Origin: Pictodentalium vernedei
Lineage: Eukaryota > Mollusca > Scaphopoda > Dentaliida > Dentaliidae
Direction: 5' to 3'
Assembly: GCA_031216915.1 (NCBI GenBank)
Contig: CM062292.1
Coordinates: forward strand, 206,977,262-207,041,261
Length of the DNA: 64,000 bases
In this document: piece after piece, positions 1 to 10,999 of the stretch
Layout: every line of letters begins with the position of its first letter
How positions within the stretch are numbered: position 1 is the first letter of the stretch
Position numbers and translations under genes: made by a program
Notes under the pieces: generated by a model
Told to the model about the DNA's origin: nothing
Seen by the model: the letters and a program-made list of their open reading frames with translations, nothing else
Database searches by the model: none

Positions 1-575
1 TTACAAATACAATAATGGTTACAAATAAATATATTTTATAAGCTTAATAAATATACTGTAACCAAATGGTTCAGATTTAGAAAAGTAAGTATGTGACGCT
101 ACATTGGAACTGGGGCTTTTCATTGCCAAGATTCATTTGCAGGCTGTTGTTCAGTACAACAGTCAGTGAGAGTTTGGTAGTTAGGGATTGATACATTGGT
201 ACGAAACAAGCTTCTCTTCGTGACCACTCCATTACTCGGCGCTGAGTCCCATCATGCCGCCAGCGCATTCGACGGGCATCATGTTGGGGGTATTAAACGA
301 ATGCCCCTACATACAAGTCTCGCATGATTTTTGTGCATAGATCACTTAGTGAGCTCTAACAGTGGTGTATTTCATTATTCTCTTTGAACTTAACCTCTTG
401 GGCAGATAGCTACTAGATGCTGAGTGTTCTTCGAATTGACAGCATAGTTGTGTCGATATTACTCATAACAGACTCCTATTGGGGCGTTGAACATATTCTT
501 TGGAGTACTTGTTGGACAGTCGGAGTGAGCAGTAAGTTTGACGAGGACGAGGGTTCCAGATAAAAGCCGAGGGTA
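1..575. other. No recognised feature
   Basis: I see no exon, RNA gene or known repeat here. It is AT-rich and lies beyond the 3' end of the minus-strand retrotransposon remnant that follows. Confidence 0.4.
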
Positions 576-884
576 CTAAGGGCAATGAGGAAAATAGGGA
601 TTATCACAATTGACAAAAGTGGAATATGATGAAAGAAATCTGGAAGTCAAGTTTTTCTTGAACTCGTTTCTGTGACTGGTGTTTCGAGTTGCGTCGTCGA
701 GGGCATTCCAAAGTTTCGGAAAAGTATATAAAGGGAGTTTATCAAGAGATTTGGTCCGTGTTTTCCCAGTATCTAGGAGGCCAAAATGTCTGGTAGTCCC
801 ACCCAATTGACTGTCTACTACACTAAATTTGTCATCAAAGGACGCCGGCAATCTACCATTTTTCGAGTCAGAGAAAAACAGCAA
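576..884 (-). pseudogene. LINE polyprotein C-terminal tail
   Basis: The 102-codon frame contains FPKLWNALDDATRNTSHR and then EFKKNLTSRFLSSY. This matches the common C-terminal tail of Jockey/CR1-like LINE polyproteins (WN.LP..IR...F...L...L). It marks the 3' end of the element on the minus strand. Confidence 0.7.
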
Positions 885-1280
885 AGCATGTAATGTAGTT
901 TAAACAAGTCATCAACCTAAAGTAATCTGTCTTACTTGAAATAAGAGTCTGATCGCTTTTGCATGTTCACAAGTTTCTTAGTGACCCTGGAGCTACCGCA
1001 TACCTGGATTCCGTATAACAGTTGACTGTGTATTAAGGCATAGTGCATTGTTTTCATGGCTCCATGGGGGCGAATTCTCTATAGTTCGTGAGCGCTATTC
1101 GAGCTTTATAGGTCAAATATTCATCAAATAGTTCAATGTTTATTCCAAGAAACTAGCGGGATTTTTTTGGTTTCGGTGGTCCCAAATTTGTTTAATATTT
1201 GGTTATTTATTTTTAAACTCTTGACAAACATTATTATTTCTTCTTTCATTAGGGTTCAATACAATGTACGTGTTTTTTTT

Positions 1281-1511
1281 TTAAATTCCATCACTAAAAT
1301 ACGTTGTTATGGGATTATTATGGGAATGTGAGCACTGTGCGGTGGTGTCATCAGCAAATGATAGAAGGAAGAGGACCTTCCTAGAATTGAACCCTGTTGA
1401 CACCACAGCACTGAATGGCAAGGTCTGGTTTATATTCTCCATATATAACACACTGCGACCTGTTAGACAAGTATCTTCTAACCCATCTGTTAGTGAGACC
1501 ACGTGTGCCAT
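1281..1511 (-). pseudogene. LINE reverse transcriptase palm fragment
   Basis: The frame contains VLFLLSFADDTTAQ, a decayed form of the block running from the LLFLLFINDL-type motif into the (Y/F)ADDT catalytic motif. The FADD pair is kept, but the residues normally between the two motifs are missing, so this piece carries a deletion. Confidence 0.6.
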
Positions 1512-1537
1512 ACTTTTCCAGTTTGCCTAATACTATT

Positions 1538-1786
1538 TCATGGTTTATGGTGTCTGTCGAATGCGTTAGATAGGTCCAGGAATAATGCTAAGGTACTGTT
1601 CTTGTCCTGTTTAGTATTTTCTGTTCCGGTGCTTCTTAGGAACTGGAGAACCGGATGAATGGTATTATGCTGCTTTCGGAATCCGTGTTGGTGAGGGTAT
1701 AAAATATTAAACCTGTTTAGAAAGTTTACAAGTGTCACCTCCATGAGCTTTTCCGGTGTTTTTGAGAATACAGGAAGTATAACCAT
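1538..1786 (-). pseudogene. LINE reverse transcriptase, N-terminal blocks
   Basis: The frame shows VILPVFSKTPEKLMEV near its start, QHGFRKQHNTIH in the middle and LALFLDLSNAFD near the end. These are reverse-transcriptase blocks 1 to 3 (LP..SK..EK, QYGFR...ST, LDLSKAFD), with the first catalytic Asp in LDLSNAFD. The frame stops shortly after. The remaining palm lies in another frame at 1511-1281, which shows that a frameshift has occurred. Confidence 0.8.
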
Positions 1787-1807
1787 CGGTCTGTAATTAG
1801 TAAAACT

Positions 1808-1886
1808 GTGCTCGTCACCTACTTATTCATTTATTTATTGATGTTTAGGGTCACATACTTCTGCACAATGGCTAACCATGACCACA
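1808..1886 (-). repeat. SINE 3' tail fragment
   Basis: A TTTATTTATTG run is followed by a version of GGTCACATACTTCTGCACA and ATGGCTAACC. This is the reverse complement of the tail shared by the SINEs at 42158, 62166 and 63525. Only the last part of the SINE is present. Confidence 0.75.
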
Positions 1887-2664
1887 ACATGGAGATAAAG
1901 TCAAGGTCCGTCAATCGTTTATACCCCATGTTGCCTATGTTAGAGGACTCTCCCCCAAGAATTAGTGACTTGGTCCTATTTTACCAGTGAAACAGAACTT
2001 TTTTAGCACAGTTAACAAGCACTGTTTCACTTACCGGGGTTCCCGCGGGGGCGTCACCTACTTTCAAAACAGGTGTCACCTTCGCAATTTTCAACTCGTC
2101 TGATACTATTCCAATAATGAGGAATTATTAATACTATGTGCGAGAGGGTGAACTACTTCGTATACTGTTTGTTTCAGAAGAATGAAAACGAGGGTAATTT
2201 AGCTTCGCGTTTTCCCTTATTGATGGCTTCGTTTAAAATTTGCCATGTTTTTCGCGTGTTAGTTTTGTTTTCGTTTAGGATGTCCCTGTAATAGAATGTT
2301 TTGCATTGTTTTTTAACCTTATTGAAAATCCTGCTGTAGTTTTTCTAGTTTTGAATATTCTGTTCAGTGGGCACTTTCAGGGGTTTTTGGGGTAGATTTT
2401 TTGTTTATTGTTAGAAGATATGACAAGTCCGCGTGTCATTCACGGTTGTTTTTTTGATAATTCCTTTCTGTTCTGGCGGACACGTTTGAATGGGAATGCT
2501 TTTTCATAGGCTCCCAGATAGATGGTTAGGAAGGTTTCATAAGATGTTTTAGGACAATTTGTTTGCCAAACTGGGGAAAAAATCACTTTGTGATAGCAGC
2601 ATTTTGAATTCTGCAATACTCTCTGGATTTACAGTTCTTTTCAAAATAAAGCTTGGCGGACGAA

Positions 2665-2862
2665 TTAACTTAGGTGCCACTTCCGTATAAAAAAGACACC
2701 AAATTGATCTGAAACATCAGATAAAATTATTCCGGAAAAGGCTGTTTGTGAATAACTATTAGTAAAGATATGATCTATAAGGGTGTCGGAATTACTGGTT
2801 ACTCCAGTTGGCTTTGTGATGTAAAGTAAGAATGGATCCCTGACTGAACATGAGATCGACAT
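2665..2862 (-). pseudogene. LINE endonuclease C-terminal fragment
   Basis: The 65-codon frame contains TLIDHIFTN followed by SGIILSDVSDQFGVFF. This is the recognisable end of the endonuclease domain of Jockey/CR1-like LINEs (LIDHIFTN... SDH-P). The catalytic-type His of the SDH motif reads Gln here (SDQ), consistent with decay. It sits upstream, in minus-strand order, of the reverse-transcriptase pieces. Confidence 0.7.
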
Positions 2863-3190
2863 GTTCTTCCGTTTTGATGTGTTTGCTAGCTTTAGAAGGT
2901 CGAGATTAAGATCACCTATTATATAAACTTAATATCAACTGTTGGCGGTGTGTTGGGTCTATACATGACACCGATAATTTTGGAACTGTATTTATCATTT
3001 ATTTCAATAAACAAAGATTCGAAAACATGAGGAATAAATACAGAGATATCACTTCTAACTTTGTAAGATAATTGGATGATAACTTCCATAACGTATAACT
3101 GCTATACGATGTCTTCGGGTGAATTTGGAGTATTTCAATAAGTCCGACAATATCGAAAAACATTTCTGATTGCAAACTGCATATCATGTT

Positions 3191-3839
3191 TTGAAATGAA
3201 TCCCATTTTTCACACTTTGTGGCAGTTATTGTGGAATAAGGAGAATCCTACTCCTATTTACTTGTTTTCGATCGGAGGTCACTGGGCGAGAAGCACCTGC
3301 AGTCGTTTACATGATGTTTGAATGAGGGTTCGCCATTATCGGACAGAGAGCAGGCTTTATTATTGTCAAGCCGCACAAAATCGTATTCTGCGTTTATGCG
3401 CACCTCGTCTAGTGTTATACTACCCGTCATCAATCATTAACAATCCTCCATACTATCCAACCGGACAGGCATGCAGTACATTCCAAAGGACTATGCTTGG
3501 GAAATATACCCTTCTAAGACCAGCGAAGAAGAAAGTCAAAACTATGGTCCCACTGCGGTTTTGATATGTATTGGGCGTCACTTCTGCTACATGTTTTGTC
3601 AATGGTTGCTGCAATAATAACATGCATTTATGGCTTGAGAGGGAAACACAGTTATACAAAACAAGTGTGATAAAATAGTGGAGAATATATACAAGTAATT
3701 TGGATTCAACATCACCTTACAATATGTTGTGGTTTTGTGGTGTCATTGATGGATCACTGAAAGGGGAGGACTCGGGAGTAAATGAAAAATGAATGAATGA
3801 GCCTTTAAGGCTCAATTGGTAAAAAATACGGGAAAAAAC
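3191..3839. other. No recognised feature
   Basis: No coding or repeat family is recognised. The open frames on both strands (for example 3322-3564) have no recognisable motif and are probably chance. Confidence 0.35.
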
Positions 3840-4284
3840 AAAAACAAAAAAAACGGGTTTGATGAGCAGGTGTTTCATACTTGAACAATGTGAACATCAA
3901 AGGACAATTGTTCTATGTTTGTGTCAAGCAACAAAACCAACACAAATTTGCTATTAACGCGGTTGGTTGGTTTATCGGGAATGACCAGTGTAATAATAGA
4001 TAATCAACTTGTTGACTCGGACAGCCAGTCAATTCATTTCCCAACCACCACTTCGTTCACGCATCCACCCATCCACTTGAATGGGTTAATGGATGAACGA
4101 ACAATGGACGATTGTATGAGTGGGTGGATAAATGAATAATAGCCAACGAATGAATAGCTAGTGAAACCTTTTCCAGCTGTCAGGGAACAGCCCACTAGTG
4201 GAGTGTATGAACAAAATACCAAAGTGATGGGTGAATAGATGATAGTGAACGAATTGATCAGCTAATAAATAGAGAGTAATCGCT

Positions 4285-4415
4285 TGACTGGATTGGTTAC
4301 GTGAAATAATTCATGAGAGGCGAGGGACGTTGTACAAACACGAGTGCACGAATGCACACGAGTGTTTTACAATATAGTCCCTCGCCTCGAATGAATTATT
4401 TCACGTAACCAGTCA
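4285..4415. repeat. Foldback (hairpin) element
   Basis: The two ends are near-perfect reverse complements. TTACGTGAAATAATTCAT followed by GAGGCGAGGGAC on the left pairs with GTCCCTCGCCTC followed by ATGAATTATTTCACGTAA on the right. About 45 bp of loop, containing ACACGAGTGCAC-type text, lies between them. It is a small non-autonomous foldback MITE with no coding capacity. Confidence 0.85.
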
Positions 4416-4468
4416 TTAAAGCGGGTACTTTGTTTATTACTTTTCATTATTAACGATAATTATATTAT

Positions 4469-4726
4469 TTAATCCTTTACCCAACGTAACGGCCAAAACC
4501 GGCCAGCGCTATTCACAAAAATCGCCAATTAATTTTCATTATTTTTTTCATTTTTTGTCTCTAAAACATAGGTTATGACCCCTCGTTGGAACGAGCTCGT
4601 CGAGCTCGTCGAGCTCGTTCCAATATGGGGTCATAACCTATGTTTTTGAGACAAAAATGAAAATAATAGTTATTCAAGAATTTTTTTGGCAAGTGTCGCT
4701 TGCTTTTCATGTTAGCTGAAGGGTTA
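4469..4726. repeat. MITE, TTAACCCTTTACC family, full-length
   Basis: This element recurs throughout the window. The ends read TTAA(C)CCTTTACC and its complement, next to TTAA. Inside are AACGTAACGGCCAAAACCGG, then CATAGGTTATGACCCCTCGT, a central dyad GGAACGAGCTCGTCGAGCTC that continues to GTTCC, and the inverted copy of the flanking text. The whole element folds back on itself and has no coding capacity. TTAA next to the ends suggests a TTAA-specific transposase. Confidence 0.85.
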
Positions 4727-5244
4727 AAAAAACAAAAAACAATGAAGTCCCCATTACACCCACGGGAAAACTTTTTCGTTTGCGCGCACGGATACATGAC
4801 CCAATTGTTGATTGCATAATTCACTTGTGAAGTTATCGTTTATAATCAAACCCGGAAATCCCAGTAAATCACACTTTGGAAAGTAATAAAACTGGGAAAG
4901 GTTGGATTTTTGTTTTATTTTTTTTTACAACTGACTGTGACTGTTCAGTGGTCAGGCAAACACTAAATTTGATGAGCAATCGATTCTTGGAATATTGTTA
5001 CATGGCTGTGTCAAGCAACAGAAGGGACACTATTTTTATGATTTTTATGATTGGCTGTTATTACTGTTATTACCAGGGACAATAATGGTTAATTTATGAG
5101 AAATGGTCAGCATGATAATAGCTGCTTAAGTTGACTTGTCAGACTGGGACAGCCAGTAGGTCAAACAGCACCACACGCCCACCCGCTCACGCATCCACCC
5201 ATCCAACCAGAAGAGTGAACGAGTGAACGATTGAAACAGTGGAT

Positions 5245-6580
5245 GAATTGAATAGTGGGGGAAATGAAACTGTCACAACACGGTGGGGCAGATATGTGGG
5301 ATTTATGATCACTCTAGAGCTCGGTCGTACTCAGAGAGGACAGACTGGTTTTTGACTGAACATGCGTCTCGCATACCACACGGTGTTGTGGTTGTTTGGG
5401 GGCAGATTCGTCATCTTAAGGTGTCAGTCACTTGATAACTAAAAATAAAACCGACGGGTATCATCCGATTATAATTTAATGAAAATAAAACACTATTATG
5501 TACTCACGAGTACGCATCAAGAACAATCCATGAAAATTAATACACAACACAAAACAAACCACAGATGAATTTTCTCCATCCCGAAAGTTCGAGCTCTTTC
5601 CGGGGTACCCCGCGCTCAATGCTGTCGCCTGGTTGTCTCTTGTTGTTCCCCAGCTCCTGGTGGTCCTCTCACTTCCCATGCATTTTTACACATAACGTAT
5701 AGTTTATTTATAGTCGCTTCCACCTTTAAGTACGCTCAGTTTGTCCGTCAACTCCTCTAACCAACTCAATCTATCTCACTTTACACGTGTGATAACGTAT
5801 TGTCACTTCACTTTACAGTTTTGCACCGCCTAAACCACTCTCCGTCTTACGTTTAAACCAATAATGTTCATGCATACGGTTTGCCCGGATTCCACTAAGC
5901 TCACTCCAAGCTCCTAGCTTAAGTCAAATGTTCGAGATTTCGATACCTCCGATTAAGTCAACTGTTCGAGCTCTCGATGGATACCTCTAATTAAGTAAAA
6001 TGTTCGGGCTGTCGATAGCTCCCTCCAACTAACTTTATTTCACGTTATACGTTAAACTTCGGTAATGGCTCTCAAAGCCCTCCCGCGCCACTTCGCCTAA
6101 TAACTTCTCGCCTATTCTAAACTATAGATTGGACTAGTCCCACAACTCATTAATACACCCATAGCCAAAAGCAGCCACCGGGCTGGAGTTTGAACCTTAC
6201 GATCAACACTGGCTTTTGCAAATCTTGCTAGTCTCTTTAAATTATCAGGGAATGCCCCGGGGAATCTGAGCGGTATCCCCTTGAAGCCATCGGCATTGAT
6301 TTATGGAGACATTTGACTCTGTTGAGTTCGCAGGCAGCGAGACATGCTGTGTTACTGTGCGTTCTCAGCGAGGTCGATTATCTTGCCCGTCTGCCTATCT
6401 GCGGGATAAAAATAATTACATGTTCACCTGTTTTCGTGGATAATGTTGATGTCCAATCAATGAAGAGATTAACAGCTGGCTTCTGCTAACCACGAATTGA
6501 AGAATAATATATTTTACGTAATATACACGCTATCGTTTCGAGTCGATCTTAACAGAAACAGAACGAATAAATTAGCTGCT
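5245..6580. other. Non-coding stretch within the diverged repeat region
   Basis: Apart from the short local repeat at about 5900-6030 I recognise nothing coding here. The open frame at 5476-5679 on the minus strand shows no motif. Confidence 0.35.
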
Positions 6581-7867
6581 TTGTTCAGTCATACGAATTT
6601 ATAATTTATAATGAGTGGATGGTCAGTAACTTAACAGCAACTTGACTTAATTGGCCAACCTGGGACTCCCTGACATCACATTCTCAGACGTCCATTCGTT
6701 CACCCATCCATCAATTCACTCAAGTCAGTGAAAAAGGGAACGCTTGAGCGAATGGACGAGTCAGTGAATGTGTATGGACGAATGAATAAACTAAATGATA
6801 TATTTTACAACTGGCAGCAGCTCTTTAGTTTAAGTGTTCGAACAAACATTGCATTTGATGAGCAAGCTCTTCTTTATGTTAGGAATGTAAACATCAAAGG
6901 ACTAGATACATGACCGTCTCAAGCAGCAAATTAGACATTCTTTTTACAACTGACAGTATCTGCCAAGAGTTCAGGGATTTATCGTGAACGGTCAGTAGCT
7001 TAGGTCCTGGACAGTCAGTAGGCCAAGCACTCACACGTCCATTCGGTCGCACATCCACTCAAAAGACTGAATGAAATGGATGAATTAGATTGAGGGAGAA
7101 TCAATGAAGCCTTTACAACTGAAAGTGAATAAGCAATTGACAACATGATAAAAATTAATGAGTTTTGAAAGCTAAAGTTGTTGAACAACATGGGGAGTAT
7201 GATGAGCAAGCGCTTCTTGCTTAAAGAGACAACAAAGGTGTACTGTTGGATGGCTGCGACACGCAAATGGTATCTACTGAGATTATACGGATTTATCCCA
7301 GGCTGATAAAATAAAGCAATTGTTCTATTATATTTAGCTAGAAAATGTGGTGGACATACCGACAAATAGACACACATGCAGATTCACGGATGGATGACCG
7401 AACGCACGGCGGACTGACTGGCGGACAGACAGACAGACGGTTCAATGATATGTTTAAGGTGCTGTGTTGGTCTATTTCTTATTGTTTTAAGAAACAGCAG
7501 TTGTGGAATTCTAATACAGAATATACAGAATTTCTCTATTTTTTGTGACTTATATGAAACTCACTTTTGCGAAAAATCTCCCCACACAGCTTCTTGGTCC
7601 GAGTGAAAATGGTAAGAAATTGTACACTGTGCAACAACTGGAAATGAAAGAATGCGTTATTTGTCAAGTCAAATATTCATCTCCATCACGAATTTGATCA
7701 CTTCAAATATTCACCCTGAGAAAGGTCAAACAGTTAACCGCTCTCTGTATTTTTACTATTATTGGATGTACAAATTATGAATTAAGCGCACCTGAAAACA
7801 GGTTTCCTTAATTTTTTAGGCAGCCTTTCGATGTAGAATAATACGGCCCATATTATGAGTTATGAGC

Positions 7868-9519
7868 AGTACGCGAGAGGTGGATAGGGGCTCATTGGAC
7901 GGTGAGATAGACCTTGGGAGAAGTGACGTCATAGTCACGTGGGCCAGTTACGTCATGTTTGATTGCCATTGTAGTCCGCATGAGCAGCCATCTTTTGGCG
8001 TCACCCTCACAGTGACGTGTGGCGTTGATGCGCGTGCTGTTAAGCTGACACGTGTTTCCGTCGTTCATTTTGTATACTGGAGACCGCCATCTTGGTTTCT
8101 ATGGTAACACGTGGCCGCTACGAGCCTGGAAGGCTTCTTAAAGAAACGTGGTATGTTCTGAAGGTGTGTCCTTTTGTACAAAAGTAAACCTAATTACCCA
8201 AATAAACCCGACAATTACCCCAAATCACCAAAAAACACCCAAAATTACTTTGCTTTATTTGGTACGGGTCCCCAATCATCCTTTTGTCCAATAATAAGGC
8301 ATGTTCCTTCGTATATGAGTAATACCGGTTCGTATTTTCACAAAATCGTCGGCTACTTCATAGAATTACCACAAACAGCCCAATAACTATTTATTTGTCT
8401 CGGATTTGCCACTAAATCGTCGGTTTCTATCTGTTTATTTCAGCTTGGATTCTTGGAAAATCACCCTTATTTATTTAAGAGTAGCGCGGGGTGCTATACC
8501 ACAAATAATCCGTCACGTTCTCCCAAACTTCCAGAATACCCAGTTGCTTCCTATTATTATAGACGCTATTCTGTCTAGCAGTCTATTTAGACCTAGCTAT
8601 CTCTGGTTCCGACATCTACCCTCACCCTACTGACTGTCCAAGACCTATGTTACTGACCAGTCTTATAATCACCAGTCAGATTGCTTCATTTTCCCGTAAT
8701 CTTTACCTACTTATACAGAGTTATCTCCCCTATGTATAACGAAGTCCAATATGATTCCTAAGGCCAAGGGTCAATCTGGTAGGGACAAATATTGCTCGAA
8801 TTACTCGAATCGTATCGAGCAAATAAGCCATAGTGTAATTACTCGAACAAGTGATTCGTCTTACGACTCTTATGTTCATCTAGGTTTTGGAAGATACATG
8901 TGACAAGGCGATGTAGTACCAGAGGATACATGTTAGATGATACTTATCGGAGGATATCTGTCTGAAGATAGTTATGGATCCTAGCGTCTGTTCAGTTCCT
9001 TACAGACCATCCCATGGACTTCATAGCTCCAAGACCACTGCTGCTGATTTGTCCATTGTCACCATCGTATGTCCTATGATTCGGTTCAATACTTTTCTGC
9101 CACTGCTACTGGTCTGTACCGCTACTATTGGCTACTACTAGGTGTCCTGCACTAGAGTCTCTCATACTTACTACTGACTACTATGGCTTTCAGTACCTAT
9201 ATCACTGTTTGATAATCATACTTGGCTTCCACTACTACTAGCAGTCGAATATCTTCGAATATAGTCTTCTTGCTCGAAAGACTCGAATCTTATTGAGCAA
9301 TTAGGCTGTCAATCTTGTCGAGCAAAAAAGCCATCAAACGAGTGACTCCTCTTACAACTCTACCACTCGTCTCTAAAAATGGGATTCCACAATTACAAGA
9401 CATTTTTCCAAAAAGGGATTCTCATAGTGAGATTCCGTAAGAAGGATATCTAATGGAGGATAGTTATAATTCCTACATCCGGGTACTTTACACTACTCCT
9501 GGATACTTCTGTGGGAAGG
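7868..9519 (+). repeat. Element I left inverted arm
   Basis: It contains the site cluster (TGACGTCA at 7924-7931, then a CACGTG) and ACCGCCATCTTGG near 8083. Then comes an AT-rich part with ACCCGACAATTACCCC-like text also present in element II. From about 8790 to 9370 runs a subterminal stretch rich in TTGCTCGA / TCGAGCAA words. Short frames here are chance. This is the diverged counterpart of 12190-13332. Confidence 0.7.
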
Positions 9520-9527
9520 TATAAAAA
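9520..9527 (+). promoter_or_regulatory. TATA box of the element I coding region
   Basis: GGTATAAAAAGGGCGCG is a textbook TATA box with a GC-rich flank, 55 bp upstream of the ATG at 9583. It lies where the left arm ends and the coding region begins, so it is the likely core promoter. This is inferred from sequence only. Confidence 0.65.
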
Positions 9528-9582
9528 GGGCGCGAGCTCGGCTTTCAGGTCATTTGTGTCCTGACCGTCGTTACGTAAAGAT

Positions 9583-9819
9583 ATGCGAGATACCAACTCC
9601 CTGAGAAGATTGGAGATCATTCACGAAGACCACTCACAGAGAGATGACGAAGACCTGCTCCCGTTGATAAAGGGAAATACAGAAGCCTTGGAATGTTTGT
9701 GTGATACGAGCAAAGAAGGGACAGATGCTGTTCTACAAGCAGCCTTTGAAGATATGATTACGTGTTTAGGCAAATGTGAAGACAATATACCACTCACTCA
9801 ATGCAACGGAATACCGTGA
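9583..9819 (+). CDS. Element I ORF A, Cys-containing module protein
   Basis: The frame has 78 codons and starts at the first ATG after the TATA box. The second half contains DTSKEGTDAVLQAAFEDMIT followed by C-x3-C and a NIPLT motif (residues about 40-73). The same module occurs in element III (41400-41014), where D-T-x-K-E, A-x-E-D, I-T-C and a second Cys are conserved. A related module lies further downstream in both elements. In my recollection, small proteins with a Cys/Ala helix ending in N(I/V)PLT occur in Maverick/adintovirus-like elements, but I could not check this. The function is unknown. The frame may continue into the following region after a frameshift. Confidence 0.5.
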   Translation: MRDTNSLRRLEIIHEDHSQRDDEDLLPLIKGNTEALECLCDTSKEGTDAVLQAAFEDMITCLGKCEDNIPLTQCNGIP

Positions 9820-10029
9820 TCTGCGAGAACACGACAGTGTATTGAAGCTGCTGAGTGCTGACATATTATGGAATTTCTACCGATATAAAAAGAACTTTGT
9901 TTCGGATCTGATGACTTTCTTTCATCGCTCATCACCCCCGTTCTAGTCCTGAGAAATTTAAGAATGATATAAAAGTGATGTACAAGGTACAAATGCCCAT
10001 TTGTCCTTTGACTACCAAAGAATAAAAAC

Positions 10030-10371
10030 ATGAAAGTTTATCGCTGCGAATAATGTGGAAAACACTTCTCAAGAAGCTACACACACAAAATACACTAAGA
10101 TGATTACTGTCCCGTGAGGCAATCGAAAGAAACAAAGAACACTGAAGAACTGATTGGAAACAGAAAACTAGTGCGATTTCTATCTCACGCTGACCGACAT
10201 GAAGCCAAGACCGTGATCAAGACAGCTGATGATGAAATGATAGAATGCATGTGATTGTGCCAGGAACTTACTGGATTATAATTTGCCATTGACCAAATTC
10301 GAGACTGCGCAGCTGATTCCATACAAGCACCAGACTAGGAGGATAGACTTACCAAAGGATGATTGAAAGAA
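10030..10371 (+). pseudogene. Element I zinc finger plus second Cys module, with stops
   Basis: The frame beginning at ATG 10030 reads a C2H2-type finger (Y-R-C-E-stop-C-G-K-H-F...H...H) and then NRKLVRFLSHADRHEAK, TADDEMIECM and, after a frame change, LIPYKHQTRRIDLPKDD. Element III has the same order at 40950-40491. Stops interrupt the finger and the module, so this copy is not functional. Conservation of the order between two diverged elements shows that it was once one or two real genes. Confidence 0.6.
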
Positions 10372-10532
10372 AGACGGATTACACAGACACGAGAGAAGTT
10401 GCTAAAACCCGTCGTCAGTGTATTGTCAGATATTCTTGCTCATAACCAATTTGTCATTTGTGATCTCACCTTCGAATACAGCGGGCGCAGTACAATCATG
10501 TCGACATTGTTGACCAAGAAACTATTCACCAC

Positions 10533-10742
10533 TTGGAATCTGATGAGTCGGAACTATTTCAAGAAGAAGATGAAAAAGAGGAACCAGTGGGTGATTCAAT
10601 AGGAAGCATCGTTAGAATTGCCTACAATGATTACCAAGAAGAATCTGAAAACCTCATGAATAGTTATATCGCGGCGGGATGGATAAAGAAGATGCAGTTA
10701 AAGAAGAAGTCACGTCACTTGAAAGCAGTGTCAGAAAAGTGA
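10533..10742 (+). pseudogene. Element I charged protein, 5' part (interrupted by a MITE)
   Basis: The 69-codon frame is acidic at first (EEDEKEEP), then reads SENLMNSYIAAGWIKKMQLK and a basic end. Element III carries the same text on its minus strand near 39640-39720 (ENLMN...WIKKMQLK). The reading stops at the MITE inserted at 10748. The text resumes beyond it near 11000 with PIHKKIQDTAERLREEEE and KYALEKE, also matched in element III near 39500-39560. The MITE therefore split one coding region. Confidence 0.55.
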
Positions 10743-10747
10743 CATAC

Positions 10748-10993
10748 ATTTACCCTTTACCTAACATGAAAAGCAGACGACACTTGCAAAAAAATTCTTG
10801 AATAACTATATTTTTTTTTTCATTTTGTATCTCAAAGACACACGTTATGACCCCTCATTGGAACGAGCTCGTTCCAAAGAGGGGTGAAAATCTATGTTTT
10901 TGAGACAAAAAATGAAAAAATAATGAAAATTGTTTGGCGACTTTTGTGAATAACGCTCGTCGGTTTTGGCTGTTACGTTGGGCAAAGGGTTAA
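10748..10993. repeat. MITE, TTAACCCTTTACC family, inserted in element I coding region
   Basis: It has the same ends (TTTACCCTTTACCTAACAT ... GGGCAAAGGGTTAA), the same TATGACCCCTCATTGGAACG centre and the same ACAAAAAATGAAAAAATAAT arm as the other copies. It separates the two halves of the charged protein described at 10533, so it inserted after that element had arrived. Confidence 0.85.
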
Positions 10994-10999
10994 TACCCT

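Larger units (their letters stand above)
576..3190 (-). mobile_element. Degenerate non-LTR (LINE) retrotransposon, endonuclease plus reverse transcriptase
   Basis: Reading the minus strand from 3190 down to 576, pieces of one LINE polyprotein appear in the correct order. First is the end of an apurinic-type endonuclease, then the fingers and palm of a reverse transcriptase, then a typical C-terminal tail. The pieces lie in different frames with stops between them, so the copy is dead. The order and spacing (about 2.6 kb) fit a Jockey/CR1/Crack-type element that lacks its 5' end. A SINE tail fragment at 1808-1886 is inserted in it or abuts it. The exact clade cannot be decided by eye. Confidence 0.75.
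3840..7450. repeat. Old, diverged repeats of a roughly 350-bp unit, interrupted by MITEs
   Basis: The same succession of phrases returns several times with heavy divergence: GATGAGCA followed by CTT and a TGTTA/AATGT phrase; GTCAAGCAACA or TCTCAAGCAGCA; GACAGCCAGT or GACAGTCAGTA; then GTTCACGCATCCACCCATCC-like text. Occurrences begin near 3860, 4970, 6590, 6860 and 7195. No frame is conserved among them, so this looks like an old satellite or amplified non-coding element. Between 5900 and 6030 there is also a local repeat of a phrase containing ATGTTCGAGCTCTCGAT. Confidence 0.5.
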
